Positions 14,401 to 25,849 of a stretch of 64,000 nucleotides of DNA are shown piece after piece. The notes beneath the pieces are model-generated. The model was not told the DNA's origin. It searched no databases and saw only the letters and a program-made list of their open reading frames with translations. A program made the position numbers and the translations under genes. Numbering within the stretch: the stretch's first letter is position 1; each line of letters starts with the position of its first letter. Origin of the DNA: Symsagittifera roscoffensis (lineage: Eukaryota > Xenacoelomorpha > Acoela > Convolutidae); NCBI RefSeq assembly GCF_963678635.1, contig NC_087071.1, forward strand, positions 42,114,153 to 42,178,152, in the 5' to 3' direction.

Positions 14401-17400
14401 ACCAATCAAATGGTTCAATTATATCAAACTCGTGTTTCGAAAAAAAACTTCGTAGTCATTTTTGTGTGTGTGAGAAAACTCTGTATTTCACATTAATATG
14501 ATTAATTATTATAAAATATCAAACCCAACAAATGCGATAGAAACAATGCCAAACGACACAGCCTAATAAGTTATGCTAATTCAATTTATAGTAAGTTTGA
14601 TTGTTCGGTTTGAAATCAAAATAAAACAATGATCTGCTGAACCATGCTGATTTTTGCCGAAATCATTTGATTCGCTGCAACAACAATGGTGTATGATTTA
14701 TGCGTTCAAAACCTTCTTCGCATCCAAAATAACGCACATATTTGGGTTTGATAAATCATTTTAATTGCCTAAAATGTATATTAATGGATAAATGTAACTG
14801 ACATATATCAACTGACTACGTTTACTGTATTGGTAAAATAAAAAAAAACAATTCCATGACAATGAAAAGTAAAGTAAAATGAAAACTTTTGAGATTTGTT
14901 AAAGCAAAATTAAATTTCAAAAAAAAACTTAAAAAAACTCGAATCAAAACTCGAATTAAAAAAACTCGAGTTAAACTTAAAAAAAAAATTCGAATCAATT
15001 TGCATAGATACTTTCACACGACTTTCACTTCGAAGCTTTTTTTTTGCAATATTTTTTTTTTCAGATTGGCCCATGACTCCACTGACGCAATTGCGTGCCT
15101 GAAATACGTTTTATTTTTATTGCCAACATAGTAGTTTTGATTAAAAATTAAATGCTGCCTTGCGTATTGTCAAAATTTTTGCATTTTTCTTGATTAATTC
15201 CTACAGCATCCTAAAAAAAGTACTTCAACCATTTTACACTCCGGAACCAAAAAACTTATGTTAATTTTGTTTCAGATCCAGCTTGCCCAGAAGAGTTCAA
15301 AAGAACTGCGTGGAGTTTGAAAACAAACAAGTGCTACAGGCCGCTGCCACTAAACAAAAATGTTCGGAGAGGTTATGGAAACATCTACGAGGCCGTGAAT
15401 AATTGTGAAAGATTGTTAGTATGTAAAAAAATTAAGCGCATTCAGCTTCTCCAATCCTCCTTTTCACCGATATTAGAAAAGAAGATTCGTTTTTTAATGA
15501 AAACATGAATAAACTTGACCATTTCATCCGTTTTTTATAAAAGCAGAATTTTTTTTATCGGGAATACTTCCTAAATAGGAATGAGTTACGATTTGAGTAG
15601 AAGGGTTCATATGAATGGGTTTTCATATGTTTTAAACAGTCAAAAATGCGTTGTCAAGCTTAAGGTAAAAACGACCGCGTTGACTTTTTCACTCAGAGTA
15701 TGCTAGTCATACAATTCCTTACAAGGAAACGTTTTTTGGAAAAAGTAGAAACTTATTACCCAATAAACATTTCGCGTTTCGCAATTATTACAAGGAGGAA
15801 GAAAACCGAAATATTGTACCTGATTGGAAGAAAATAGACAATTTTGCTAATTGTTTTTGTCATACATTTTTCAGATAAAAAATTTCCTCCGTTAAACATA
15901 TCTCTACAATATCTCTATGAGACTTCAATGGCCGATATGACCTAAGGGCATTCCTTATCCAGACTTACGGTGCTTGCAGACACACTCAAGAAAAAAAATT
16001 TAAAAATATTGTCGTGTAAGGCAGAATTCGATTGATTCAGTGCAGCACTAAATTGCATGTAAAGACAGAAAGCTAGTCATACAGTTTTTATGTTGGGAGA
16101 ACAACAGTCGCATAATTTTCATGTCTACTATTTGCGTAAACTGACTTTCAGAATTTTTAAAATGCCCTTTTATTTCATTCTATTAGATGAAGACTTAAAC
16201 AAACTTAGTTCGCAAGTTAAAGATCTTTCTCAGTCAAAATGAAAATGTTATCATCATGGTTATTTCTTGCTTTGAAAAAATTTTATGAATATTTTTTGAA
16301 ATTCAACAAAAATTGATTCAATTTTAAGCATGTCATTTTTGTTTATCAGCTCAAAATCGTCTTTTTTAAAATGAGCAATTATAAAAAAGAAAAAAAATGT
16401 TGGGTTTGCAGTTTTTTGAAACATGAATAACATCCAGACTTTGCATGCAGTTACGTTCTTTTTTTTTTCAAGTGACAGAAAGGTAAAATTGAACATTTGC
16501 AGAAAAAAAAGGAGGAAGTCAAAAGTATATTTTCATTTTTTACAACTGTTTTTCAGGCAATAAATGATTCATTTCATTTATAATTAAATATTTTACAACA
16601 ATAAACCAGAGATTTTGGAGCCCAAAAAACATTATTTGTGTAAAAGTAACCTTTATTACCCTTTTTGCGTAAAAAATTTCTTTTGTTTAAATATTATATA
16701 AACAATCTTCTAAATTCATAAGTTTAATCAAAATCTGTATAAAAAAAACGGGAGAGACTCTGTATATATTATTTGATTCGTAAATTTTCTGAACTTTATT
16801 TAAATTCTAAGAAAACAATTAAATGTCCAGAAAGTATAAGGATTGTAAAACGGTCCAGTTATTGCCTCAGTCATTGAATTAGTGAATACTTTTGCACATA
16901 AACTGTGAGCAAAAAAAAATACATTTTGAAAATCTTCGTCAGTGTAATTAAAATATTGTACATTTGAAAAATCTCCGTTCTTAACGCAAATCATAATTTT
17001 CAGGAGATCTTACTGAATTTTTCCTATGATTGACATTTTTGGCGCAAAATTGGAAAAAATAAATGAAAAATATTGATAAGTTAGAGAATCAAAGCAAATA
17101 CCTTTCCCTGCTAGATAATAATAGATAATTGTTTCTAAAAGTTTTTTTTTCAGGTCAAACATCAGCACCAAAAGTTAAGAGAAAAGCGTATTATTAGGAA
17201 TTACTCAAATTAAATGATAGGCGTAAGAGATGACAATATCAATATATAATCTGAATTTAGTATATATAATTAATCCAATCATATTGCGTAAAAAGTTCGT
17301 AAACTATTTGTCTATAAGCTTAAGTATTACATGCATCAAAATTTTTACTAAAACTATATAAGGATACTGTTTCAGTATGATTTGATGTTGATTATAAAAA

Positions 17401-20400
17401 GGCGATAAGGAGATAAGAAAATAAGCAAATCAAAAAGGCATGGAAGCAGTTTGATAGTTTTATTTAATCAAGGTTTTCATCAATAAAACCAACAACAAGA
17501 GTGGTCGTATCAAGGCAAAGCCCTGAATGTTGCGACTGCTTTTTAAGGTCTATGGGGCAGTAACAACTTGAAAAAACTGTAATAAAGTTAACAAAATATA
17601 ATGAAAACATATAATACCTTTGAAAAATTTTGTAAAAATCATACCCGCACACGCTATTGAACGTACACAGTGATAGTTTTTGCTCCTAGTAACCAACAAA
17701 CTTTGGCCAATAAGCTTCTTTCGACCAATTTGAAACAATTTTCAAGACGAATTAAGTCTCCGCTTTCGCGTTAGTAGCGCGGATCATTTCGCACGATAAC
17801 TGTCCCAAATTGGCCAAAATGGCAGTCTGGAACCAGCTCGAAACAAGTATTTAATATATCAGTTTATATTCATGAGAACTATTACTGTAAATTACTTAGA
17901 ACTAACCAATCATGATCCATGACTAAAACCTACAATAATTTGTAAGGCTAAAACTGTTTATAATTTCAGCCAGAGAAGGAAAAATATAACTCAGCAAACA
18001 GTTGCTCTTCCTCAGAACAGTTCTTGATTCTAAACCTCGCAAATACCAGTATACGCTAGATCTATTGAGACTAAGAAATATAAGAGAAAGACTAAGATTG
18101 GTTTTCGAATAAGAAGTTTTTAACCGACCGAAAATAAGATAGCATGATGAACAGACAGTGGACCCTATCCAACATTACTCTATGAGAAAGCCACCCGGAC
18201 TCAAGCTCATCTGATGCAATCAAAAGAGTCCCAAGCAGACTTACACTAAATTAGATTTATAAAAAACAAATGTAGATAAAACAAATTAGATTCGAAAAAG
18301 CCAACAAAATGATAAACCAAATCGAAAAGAAAACTGCTTTTTCCACGTCTTAATAAGTCTAAACAAATCAAGTCCATACCAAAGCTGAAGCCAGGTCACA
18401 ACCAGGACGACAAACCAAACCTCTGCATCGCAAAGGGAAAAATTAGACTAAAAAGATTATTTATCTACAAAAACATTTATGCAGTAAACTTCTGTTCGTC
18501 ACTATTTGAACTGCAATAAAAAGAGCTGTAAAATTGATTTCCAACCACTAAATTTTAATACAAGGCATAATAAGTGTTATACAAAAACACCTCGTTGACA
18601 ACAAAATTTATATATAATCTCAAAACTTCCAAATCTGCAGTGATTTTTTAAAAGAAATTTCAAATTTTAATGTTTATTGAATTAAAGATTCAAAAAATCA
18701 AAGCTTAAATAGTATAAAGATTTAGTTTTTTTTTTAAAATATGGTTCCTTGCTTTTTCTGGTTCCTCGGGGACTTCTTCTGTTATTGTTTTTCTTCACCT
18801 AAAACAAATAACAGAATTTCAAAACAAGTACCTTAAACCCAATTCAAGATCATCAAGACCTTTCTTGGATCTTTAACCATTTTTAAATCATTAAAATTTT
18901 AATTATATTTTTATCAAGGCCTATCCTTGTTTAACTTAAATCCTAATTTTATTCATTTAAAACCAGATCATCAAGGCTATGCTTTTTCTGAATAAAATTG
19001 ATTTCTTTCCATGTTTTTTTCTGCGGACATGAGCTTTAAGGTAGTTCAATTGCGAAATCGAAAAACTCAGATCGATGGAGTCATAAACACATCCATTTAT
19101 TGCTTGGCCGATATGACTACTGTCAAATAAAACTTAGATATTCCTTTGTTTGATTTCTGTCATAATTTTCGTTCCAGAGGTGCAAATCTGTTGGAAGTTG
19201 ACGGAGAAGAGGAGCTGAGTAAGCTGCGTGAAGCCTTTCCGGAGCTTAAAGACAGCACACTCTGGATCGGAGTAGCCAGACAAAAAGTGACAAGGCAACC
19301 AAATGTCCAGAACTCGAAGGCAAATATCCCACATAAACCCCCTCATAAACCTTGATCCACTATGGAAAACCATACACGACCACTGTAAAAACCTTTTATC
19401 AGAACTTAACAAATACTAAAATTAGTTTTAGTCGGAAAAAAACTTAAAAAATCAGAATAATTTTTTTCTCGGGACTGAGAGAAACTCCCAACCTCGGCCA
19501 ATATGGGTTTCACATGCTCTCGGATTGACCAAAATTTCTATCAAACAGTCTTTTAAAAAATTCATTTAATTCAATACATACAGAGAAGTTCATGATAAAC
19601 ACTTGTAAGACTTGTTTTTCTCAATAAAACAAAATTATGATTGCTTCTATTTTTTGATTGTTTTTGAAAAAAAATGAAACACGGAACCCATGCCTTTGAT
19701 CCTTTTCACTCCTGATTCAGTGATCGAAACACTAAATTTCATGGCGGTTTTACTATATCATGTAAAAAAAATAAACATCTCAGCCTGAAATTAAAAATCA
19801 AAAGATGATTTTTTATGAAGCTTAGGTCATTTTTGGTGGAAATTTGAGGGAAATTTTTCTTACTGTTTCATTCATAACTGTTTTTTGCTATTGGGGTTAT
19901 GTGAGTCACCTGTATTTTGCATACAAAAACAGTTCGCTAAGCTATCTGATGGCTCGGAAGTGGTAAACTCGAAAAACGATAATTGGTTTTGGCTCGACGT
20001 CAATCGTTCATTAGACCACGCGACCTGGAAGTGCGTTTCAACATGGGGTAAGTTGAGACAGCGACGTATTTTAATATTTACGATTTTATCCCCTGAAGTT
20101 TTTTATGTACGAAGGGTCGAACTAAACAATTTTTTTTGTCTGGCAGGTGGAGTTCAGCATTCAAAAACCGACAGAAAAACGCAAGGACATTAATCAGTTT
20201 TGGATAGTTATGTTGGCAATGGTTGGTTAAGAGTTTTCTGCGTTTTCTGCCCCCTCACTTGATAGTAGCAGCCGACATCAAAATCTGCTAAGAAGTAAAA
20301 TTAAGCAAAAAAATTAAGCGTTCCAGTAAGATTTAAATGACAAAACAAAGCCGGGGGAGTACACACAGTATCGATAAAATTCGTTTTACAGTTATTATAT

Positions 20401-22849
20401 GCCCTGATATAGGTTCCCCCTTACCTAAAAAGAGAAACATTTATCTGCGAAATTTAAAAAAATGCAGATTTTGGGGATTCACTCAGTCAATTTTTGTTTA
20501 ATAACATACAAATTTTTGTAGTTTTTTTATGTTAAAAAAATCTAAATGAAGGCCTAGCTTGCATACTTAGCGAGCTTCTCAACAATTAGTTTGCGTCCAA
20601 AGTTTTAAACTGCTTCTGCTGGTGTTTACAGGGACTTTTTGGCATTTAGTTTATCTCTTTTTCGCCTTCTAAATAAATGGCCTAACGACTCCGACGTCGT
20701 TTTCTTTTCGGTTAAATTCTAAAACAATTAACTTTGATCCATAAGTATTCAAGAAGTTTGATCCATCAGCATTTGAAGTTTCAACTGTGAATCGATAGAG
20801 TTTGGAAAGAAAAATACAGAACAGCTGAAAAAAATATGATCACTACATCGCGTGCAAAACAAAAAGTTTGCAACTTCTCTGTCCGTGACTGCAGTTTACT
20901 GTTTTTGAACCTCGTCAATTGTGTCGACATGGGTTTTGCGCTAAATGCTATGGAGAATTATTGACAGCAGGGCGTGAGAAGACTCAGATTGTCAAACGAA
21001 CTCTTCTCATGAACCATAGCTCGCCAAAACTACTGACATGAGACTTCTTAACTAGAAGAAAGCTTCAAGAAATCTTGTCCATGAACTATGGCTGAAGCGA
21101 GAATACATACAAAGATCCCTTAAAACAAATTCTCTTTATAATGGAGAGGCCTTTTGTAAAATTGTCAGCCTGCATGTTTAACGACACTGCGAACTTCAAG
21201 TCTTCAGCCTGGACACAAAAAATCTGAGAATACATAACATCTGAACGAGACTTGTGACTGAAATCTTACTAACTCTTAACATCAAGTCAAAACGGTTTCA
21301 GCGAGAATTTCGTTTGAAAAATAGCCTCGTCTTCTGGCTACTTAGAAAATGGAACGCACATGGAATCTGGCTGCTTGGCCGTGTGAGACAGTTATTCACT
21401 AGCCCCGATCGTATGACAAGGTCATGTGAAGTAAAGTTAGCTGGTTTAAAACGCTCCAATGTTATTCTCGCACATTTGATGCTCAAACCATTTCTGGTTA
21501 GGGTGGCTGCGATGGTGTTTATGATTAAACAGTCTCATTTAGAAATACCGCCATTGTGCTTTGTAATTGGGATCATGATTGAACAGCGTAGTCTGGAAAT
21601 CCCAAGTTTTAGTGTAACAATTGTAATGCAATGAATTGATGAAACAAAAATGTGATATCGTGTTGGATAAGTATAGACGTAAAACCAACCCCACGTTCAC
21701 TTCTCGTGTAACAGCTTTTCCTCATTCATCCACAAACTGTTGGGTGGCTCAACAATAAGTAACCGTTAGGTAAAAAAATGGTTGGGATTTTTTTTTGGTA
21801 TAATTTTGTTCAAAATTTTCAGAATTGATAGTTTTAGAGAGAAGAGCACAATTTGCAATTTTTTGCAGTGTTCATTTGAGTTTGTTGAAATTGTTTGCAA
21901 AATTGGCACAACAAGGACAAAAAAACGTGAGCCAAAAACGCATTTTTGGGTCGAAAACTTCAAAAAAATGCTAAAAACGCTTTTTTTGGCCTGTTTTTTC
22001 AAAATTATTTTGAAAATCCGCCTCCTCTCGAGAAACTCCTAGATCCGCCCCTGTATTTATAAAAATTTACATATAAGATTATATATATTTAATCAATTCA
22101 TTTATTATTGAGTATAGTGAGCGTAGTGAGTACTCTTATAAAATTCTTGGTGATACTTGGTGGTGTTTTTTTTCAGTAAAAAGTCCTAATTTCTGTTCTC
22201 GATCAAACTCAAATTCCGCGGCTTAACTTTCAATTTCCTTCTAAGCTCACTTCGTTTCCTTTGTTCAAAGGAAGGCAAACTCCTCCATCGGGCAGCGAAA
22301 GTGTAAAAGGTACTAAGAATGTATTCGACTTCTAAATTTGAAAATGGAAACTCGCTATCAAATTTTCCAGCGACCTAAAAACGTTAGCTATTGTTTTCAG
22401 TCATTTTCCTCAAATTGGATTACAAAATTTACAAAAAAAAACGCCGATTAAAATATACTCGAAAATTCTTGAAAAAAGTTGAATTTTTTTCCAGTAAAAA
22501 AGTTGGGTTTTTTTCTATTTCCTTACGTTAATTACTTTTTTCAGTTGGCTATGTTAATTAAAATTAATTAAAAGATTTTATTGGGTTACGATCGATTTTA
22601 ATCTTTTTTGTCGCTTGAGAGTGACTTCAGAATCGATTATTTTGACGACATTTTAGACGCTCTACCCAAATTAAATGCGAGCCTTTTCACTTTTTTGCTA
22701 CTTATTGTGAAGTACTGTTTTCAGGTGAATCAAACGCTTTGCGCGCTATTGACTGCTATGACAACGATGAAGAGCCACAAGCTGTTTGTGAAATTACCCC
22801 AGAAATCGAACGAGAGCCAGAAGAAAAAGTCGTGCTTCAGTACAAATAA
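8232..22849 (+). CDS. Multi-exon gene for a protein with at least two C-type lectin-like domains (5' end not found)
   Basis: Five exons with matching phases are visible: 8,232-8,471; 15,276-15,413; 19,178 to about 19,286; 19,933-20,047; and 22,725-22,849 (stop TAA at 22,847-22,849). Exon 1 encodes the end of one domain (LWGKNVP, SDSCDTNDIRYRCVTC). Exons 2-5 encode a complete second domain: paired cysteines (ACPEEF, NKCYRP, NNCERL), a GANLLEVDGEEEL segment, the hallmark WIG, then LSDGSEVV..NWFWLD, WKCVS, and the terminal IDCYDNDEEPQAVCEI. A short acidic tail follows. C-type lectin-like domains bind sugars or proteins, usually outside the cell. No signal peptide or transmembrane segment can be judged because the 5' exons are missing. 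The donor of exon 2 (GTTAGT) and the exact end of exon 3 are the least certain. AATAAA occurs just after the stop. Confidence 0.75.
9066..9580. mobile_element. Truncated copy of the TA-CGAGGCC TIR element
   Basis: The sequence from 9,066 (TACGAGGCCCAACTGTGCAC, then a block with TTTTGTGTCTGTATGTTCCT) matches, in the same orientation, the reverse complement of the right ends of the elements ending at 27,238 and 36,293. Like them it is followed by repeated GCGGATTCCGC / GTGGATTCCAC words. The opposite terminus is not found, so this copy seems truncated near 9,580. Confidence 0.6.
10401..10469. repeat. Imperfect 20-bp inverted repeat (hairpin)
   Basis: GTGGCAGTTAACACACAGAT at 10,401-10,420 pairs with 10,450-10,469 with a single mismatch, leaving a 29-base loop. 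This could be a small foldback transposon or a structured RNA. Nothing else identifies it. Confidence 0.75.
13298..13897. mobile_element. GC-rich MITE-like element with CAG..GCGGAT ends and internal repeats
   Basis: The left end reads CAGTAGCGGATTCACCGGGA and the right end, reversed, CAGGGGCGGATCTAGG. These are imperfect terminal inverted repeats resembling non-autonomous hAT-type elements. Inside, a ~260 bp unit is repeated: CTAAAGGCGCCTT...CAATATATAC occurs near 13,440 and 13,702. A GGGGTCGAA/CCCCCT block also recurs near 13,350 and 13,620. The 8-bp flanks (AGTATAAT, GTCAAAAT) match only partly, so the superfamily is not proven. Confidence 0.5.
14118..14160. repeat. Poly-C followed by (CA)n microsatellite
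   Basis: A run of about 17 C directly precedes a run of CA dinucleotides. Frames reading through it (CVCVCV) are artefacts. Confidence 0.9.
15276..15413 (+). CDS. Exon: start of second C-type lectin-like domain
   Basis: The acceptor is TTTGTTTCAG ending at 15,275. The frame gives ACPEEFKRTAWSLKTNKCYR and later EAVNNCERL, the usual first cysteine pair and the 'A..C' start of a lectin domain. A donor at 15,414 (GTTAGT) keeps phase with the next exon; GTATGT at 15,419 would not. Confidence 0.75.
15414..19177 (+). other. Intron 2 of the lectin gene
   Basis: AT-rich intron without recognisable coding sequence. Near 15,700 and 16,075 it contains TGCTAGTCATACA-like words shared with the foldback element at 35.3-35.9 kb. 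From 17,860 it holds one arm of a ~350 bp dispersed inverted repeat. Confidence 0.5.
17860..18225 (+). repeat. Dispersed repeat, arm 1 (inverted partner at 23.84-24.19 kb)
   Basis: By eye this ~360 bp segment is the diverged reverse complement of 23,835-24,190. Shared words include AACCAATCATGATCCATGA, AGAACAGTTCTTGATTCT, CAGTATACGCTAGATCTATT and ATGAGAAAGCCACCC. No open frame is conserved between the arms. It looks like two insertions of the same unknown element in opposite orientation. Confidence 0.75.
19178..19286 (+). CDS. Exon: middle of second C-type lectin-like domain (WIG)
   Basis: The acceptor CGTTCCAG ends at 19,177. The frame reads GANLLEVDGEEELSKLREAF and then LWIGVAR, the hydrophobic core WIG of the fold. 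Two phase-compatible donors exist (at 19,272 and 19,287). I favour the latter but cannot decide from sequence alone. Confidence 0.75.
19287..19932 (+). other. Intron 3 of the lectin gene
   Basis: AT-rich, with no coding or repeat feature recognised. Confidence 0.45.
19933..20047 (+). CDS. Exon: long-loop region of second C-type lectin-like domain
   Basis: The acceptor ACAAAAACAG ends at 19,932 and the donor GTAAGT begins at 20,048. The residues KLSDGSEVVNSKNDNWFWLD and ATWKCVSTW fit the loop and fourth strand of the domain. There is no clear EPN/QPD plus WND calcium-site set, so carbohydrate binding cannot be assumed. Confidence 0.75.
20048..22724 (+). other. Intron 4 of the lectin gene
   Basis: AT-rich. 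A 126-codon open frame at 21,254-21,634 has no recognisable domain and sits inside the intron. Near 22,010-22,053 is a right end (CCTAGATCCGCCCCTG) like that of the element at 13,298-13,897, probably a truncated relative. Confidence 0.5.
22725..22849 (+). CDS. Last exon: final cysteines of lectin domain and acidic tail
   Basis: The acceptor TGTTTTCAG ends at 22,724. The frame reads ESNALRAIDCYDNDEEPQAV then CEI, the last cysteine pair, followed by a charged tail ending QYK and TAA. An AATAAA overlaps the stop region and another lies about 25 bases on. Either could be the polyadenylation signal. Confidence 0.78.
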
Positions 22850-25849
22850 ATTTCAATGGTTTATGCAAGTGAATAAATTGAATGAAAAATGTTTAGGAAA
22901 TGGTTTCTTTATTTCAGTAACAGATTCATTTTATAATCGTTTACTTGATATGTGCAATGCAATCTGAAAGTGTGTTAGAGTGTGTTAGCGTGCTATAGTC
23001 ATAAGTGTCACCACGCATGTGTCATTTTTTCAGAATTAGAAAAAGCATCAAAGCACCATTTTTTCTAAGATACCCAAAGCAAATGACTATGTAAGCGACC
23101 TTTTTGATTAAAAAAAACAAAAAAGCCTGTAATATCACCAAACAATGGCTTTATTTATAGTAAAAAGGTATTGAAAAAATGCTAAAACACGACAAAAAAG
23201 CTGTTATTCAGGAAAGTATTTCATGCACATTCCTAGTCGCTTGAATGTAAAAGAAAAGATGATATCTGCCAATTCTCTATTAAATGATTTTTTATTTTCT
23301 ATTGATTTCTCCGAGGTCAATCAGAAAGAATACTTTAATATTGCCTATATGTTGTTTACGAGTGAAAAGGTTTTTAAATTTTTCAGGTAGATAATCATTT
23401 TTACACTTTTTTTATTTCAGTTTTTATCTACTACTAACTAACAACTGCAGTTTTGAAACTTTTCTGAGTAATTTCTAAGTTTCCACACTTACCCAGAATC
23501 GAACTACTAAAAAGTTCGTTACCTAACAATTTTTCGTGAAAAACATTAGTTTAATCAGCGTTTGATGATTTCACAGAGCTGGGACACAAAATAGATAAAA
23601 TCAATTTAAAATTGTTGAAAGAGACAAAAAGCGTTTGAAAATTTTTCAAAAACGCTGTCAGTCAATCCCACATATTGGAACCGACTGAAAACAGTCAAGG
23701 AATGTTTTTGGGTTACTAAAACTACTATGTTAGGAAAAAATACGCCAGAATTCATAAAAACTTATTAATAACACTGACATCGCTAGACATAGAGATTTAA
23801 AACTATTTTTGCCTAATTCTATTAAGCTTTCAAAGTGATTTCAAGTCCGGGGTGGCTTTCTCATAGATTACTTCGGATAGGGTGCACCGTCTGTTTGTCA
23901 CGCATCTTATTTTCGGCCGGATATATTCGTGCAACTTCTTAGTCTAATACCACTCCTATCTTTCTCTTATATCTCCTACTCTCAATAGATCTAGCATATA
24001 CTGGTATCTGCGAGGTTCAGAATCAAGAACTGTTCTGAGGAAGCGCAACTGTTTGCTAGGTTATTTTTATTCTCTTCTGGCTGAAACAATAATATTTTCA
24101 GCCTTACAATTTATTGTAAGTTTTATTCATGGATTATGATTGGTTAGTTCGAAGTATTTCACAGATATATTTTTTCAAGAATATAGTAGGATATTACAAA
24201 TACTTGTTTTGATTGGTTCCAAAACTGTTCGCGCTAAACTAGGATAAAAAAAACTAATCGATTGCATGTTGTCCTGTAATTTTGATCATCATCAAAGTCT
24301 TTTTCTACAAATTCTGACACTTCGAGCCGTATGCTAAATTTTAGGTATGTTGCATCGAATAAAACGGTTATTCATTTAGTTGAAGACAATTCTTTAGAAA
24401 AACATAACTAACATCTGAAAAATAAACAACAGAAAAATCTTGTTTGTGTATGCCATCTTTCAAGTCAAAAAGAAAAACTTACTTTGATTTTAAAGATGGA
24501 CAATTTTTGAAACAAAGAAAACGCTAGACGCTTCTAAACAGACAACTTGATCTGAATTTAGCAAAAGGATAATAGAGAAAGTGATGAATCTTTGATTTGT
24601 TTCAAAGCAATGTTTCAATACTTTTGTAAAAATTTAAATTATTGATATAGTTCAAGTCAGCACCGAGTAGAAGCACTGCTGATACTCTTCCATATTTTGG
24701 TTATGTGTCAGCTATTTTTCGTGTCTCAAATAGCTGATTTTTGCTTGAGATTATGCATTTGACTCGTATTTGAACAGCCTTTAAAGCTAAACTGGATAAA
24801 ACGAATAAAATTTTGGGTTGAAATACTCGTTTTTGTGTAAAAAATACTAAAGTCCAAATAAAAATGAATTGCAAAAACTCTGTCAATTTCAGTCTGACGA
24901 GAAGAGATTTTCTTGAAACGGATCGGAGATTTCTCATGATTTATTTTCAGAGAAATTTTAGTACAAAAAACGAAGAACAAGTTTGTTCCGTCTTTTCAAG
25001 AAATTGATTGACTAATTGATTCTTCCAGAGCAAAAGATGCAATTTAAGTAGCCATTTTTGACGCTATTTTTTTTTTCATTTTATCCGGAAACATTTGATG
25101 TTGTGAGCAGAAACTTATGAAGTATCTCTAGCTGCGATCTTTTAAATGTGTGTCATAAGTGTTCGAAAACCGTCAATATGGCCAATTGCGATTTTTAGCG
25201 CCGAAAAAACTTCGTGCTATCAACGCGTAGATTGTGACTTAATCCCGCACAAAAATCGTTTCAAATTGAAAAGAAGCATGCTAGTTTTAGGGTAAACAGC
25301 GTGTGACGTGACAAACTTCAGGAAAATTGTAAAAAATATATATCTTATTGAATACTATTCGAACACTACTCTTTAATGAAGTCTAACACTACTTCATAGG
25401 CGTTAATTAAGTACAGTTTTAATGATATCGACCTGATACGAGCAGTCTTGAATCTGTTTTAATAACTCAGCTATCCACTAGTCTAAAGTACATCTGACAA
25501 TCTCTTAAAAAGAGTTATTTCAAAAAGGAGCATTTTTCCAGCCTTCTAACTCAAAGAAAAGAATATGATAATTTGTTTTCGCCCAGATATGATAAAACAA
25601 ACTATATACCAAGTAGAAAAAAAATCGCTTGAATGAAAAACTAACGCGCTAAGGACGTCAACATGGCTACTCTCTCCATTGAGCAACTCAACTATTTGAT
25701 TTGTAGGCAATCATTTCGGTTTTGGTTTAGTCGAACATTGAGAGTCATCATATTGATCACAAAGCAAAAGAAACGCAGGGATTAAAGAAAACAATTATCG
25801 TGAGAAGTGAAAGTAAGACAAAAGTTTTGGAAAAACACTCACGACACAT
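22850..25849. other. Intergenic stretch after the lectin gene
   Basis: Nothing coding is recognised. The stretch includes the second arm of the dispersed inverted repeat at 23,835-24,190; the remainder is AT-rich. Confidence 0.5.
23835..24190 (-). repeat. Dispersed repeat, arm 2 (inverted partner at 17.86 kb)
   Basis: Diverged reverse complement of 17,860-18,225, with matching words such as TCAATAGATCTAGCATATAC and GGTGGCTTTCTCATAGA. About 5.6 kb separates the arms. Confidence 0.75.

Larger units (their letters stand above)
8472..15275 (+). other. Intron 1 of the lectin gene, with transposon debris
   Basis: This long AT-rich intron contains a TIR-element end at 9,066, a 20-bp imperfect hairpin at 10,401-10,469, a ~600 bp GC-rich repeat element at 13,298-13,897, and a poly-C/(CA)n microsatellite at 14,118-14,160. 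No other coding sequence is recognisable. Confidence 0.55.

Noticed and set aside
21254-21634. 126-codon plus frame
   Set aside because: Inside lectin intron 4, with no recognisable domain and atypical composition.
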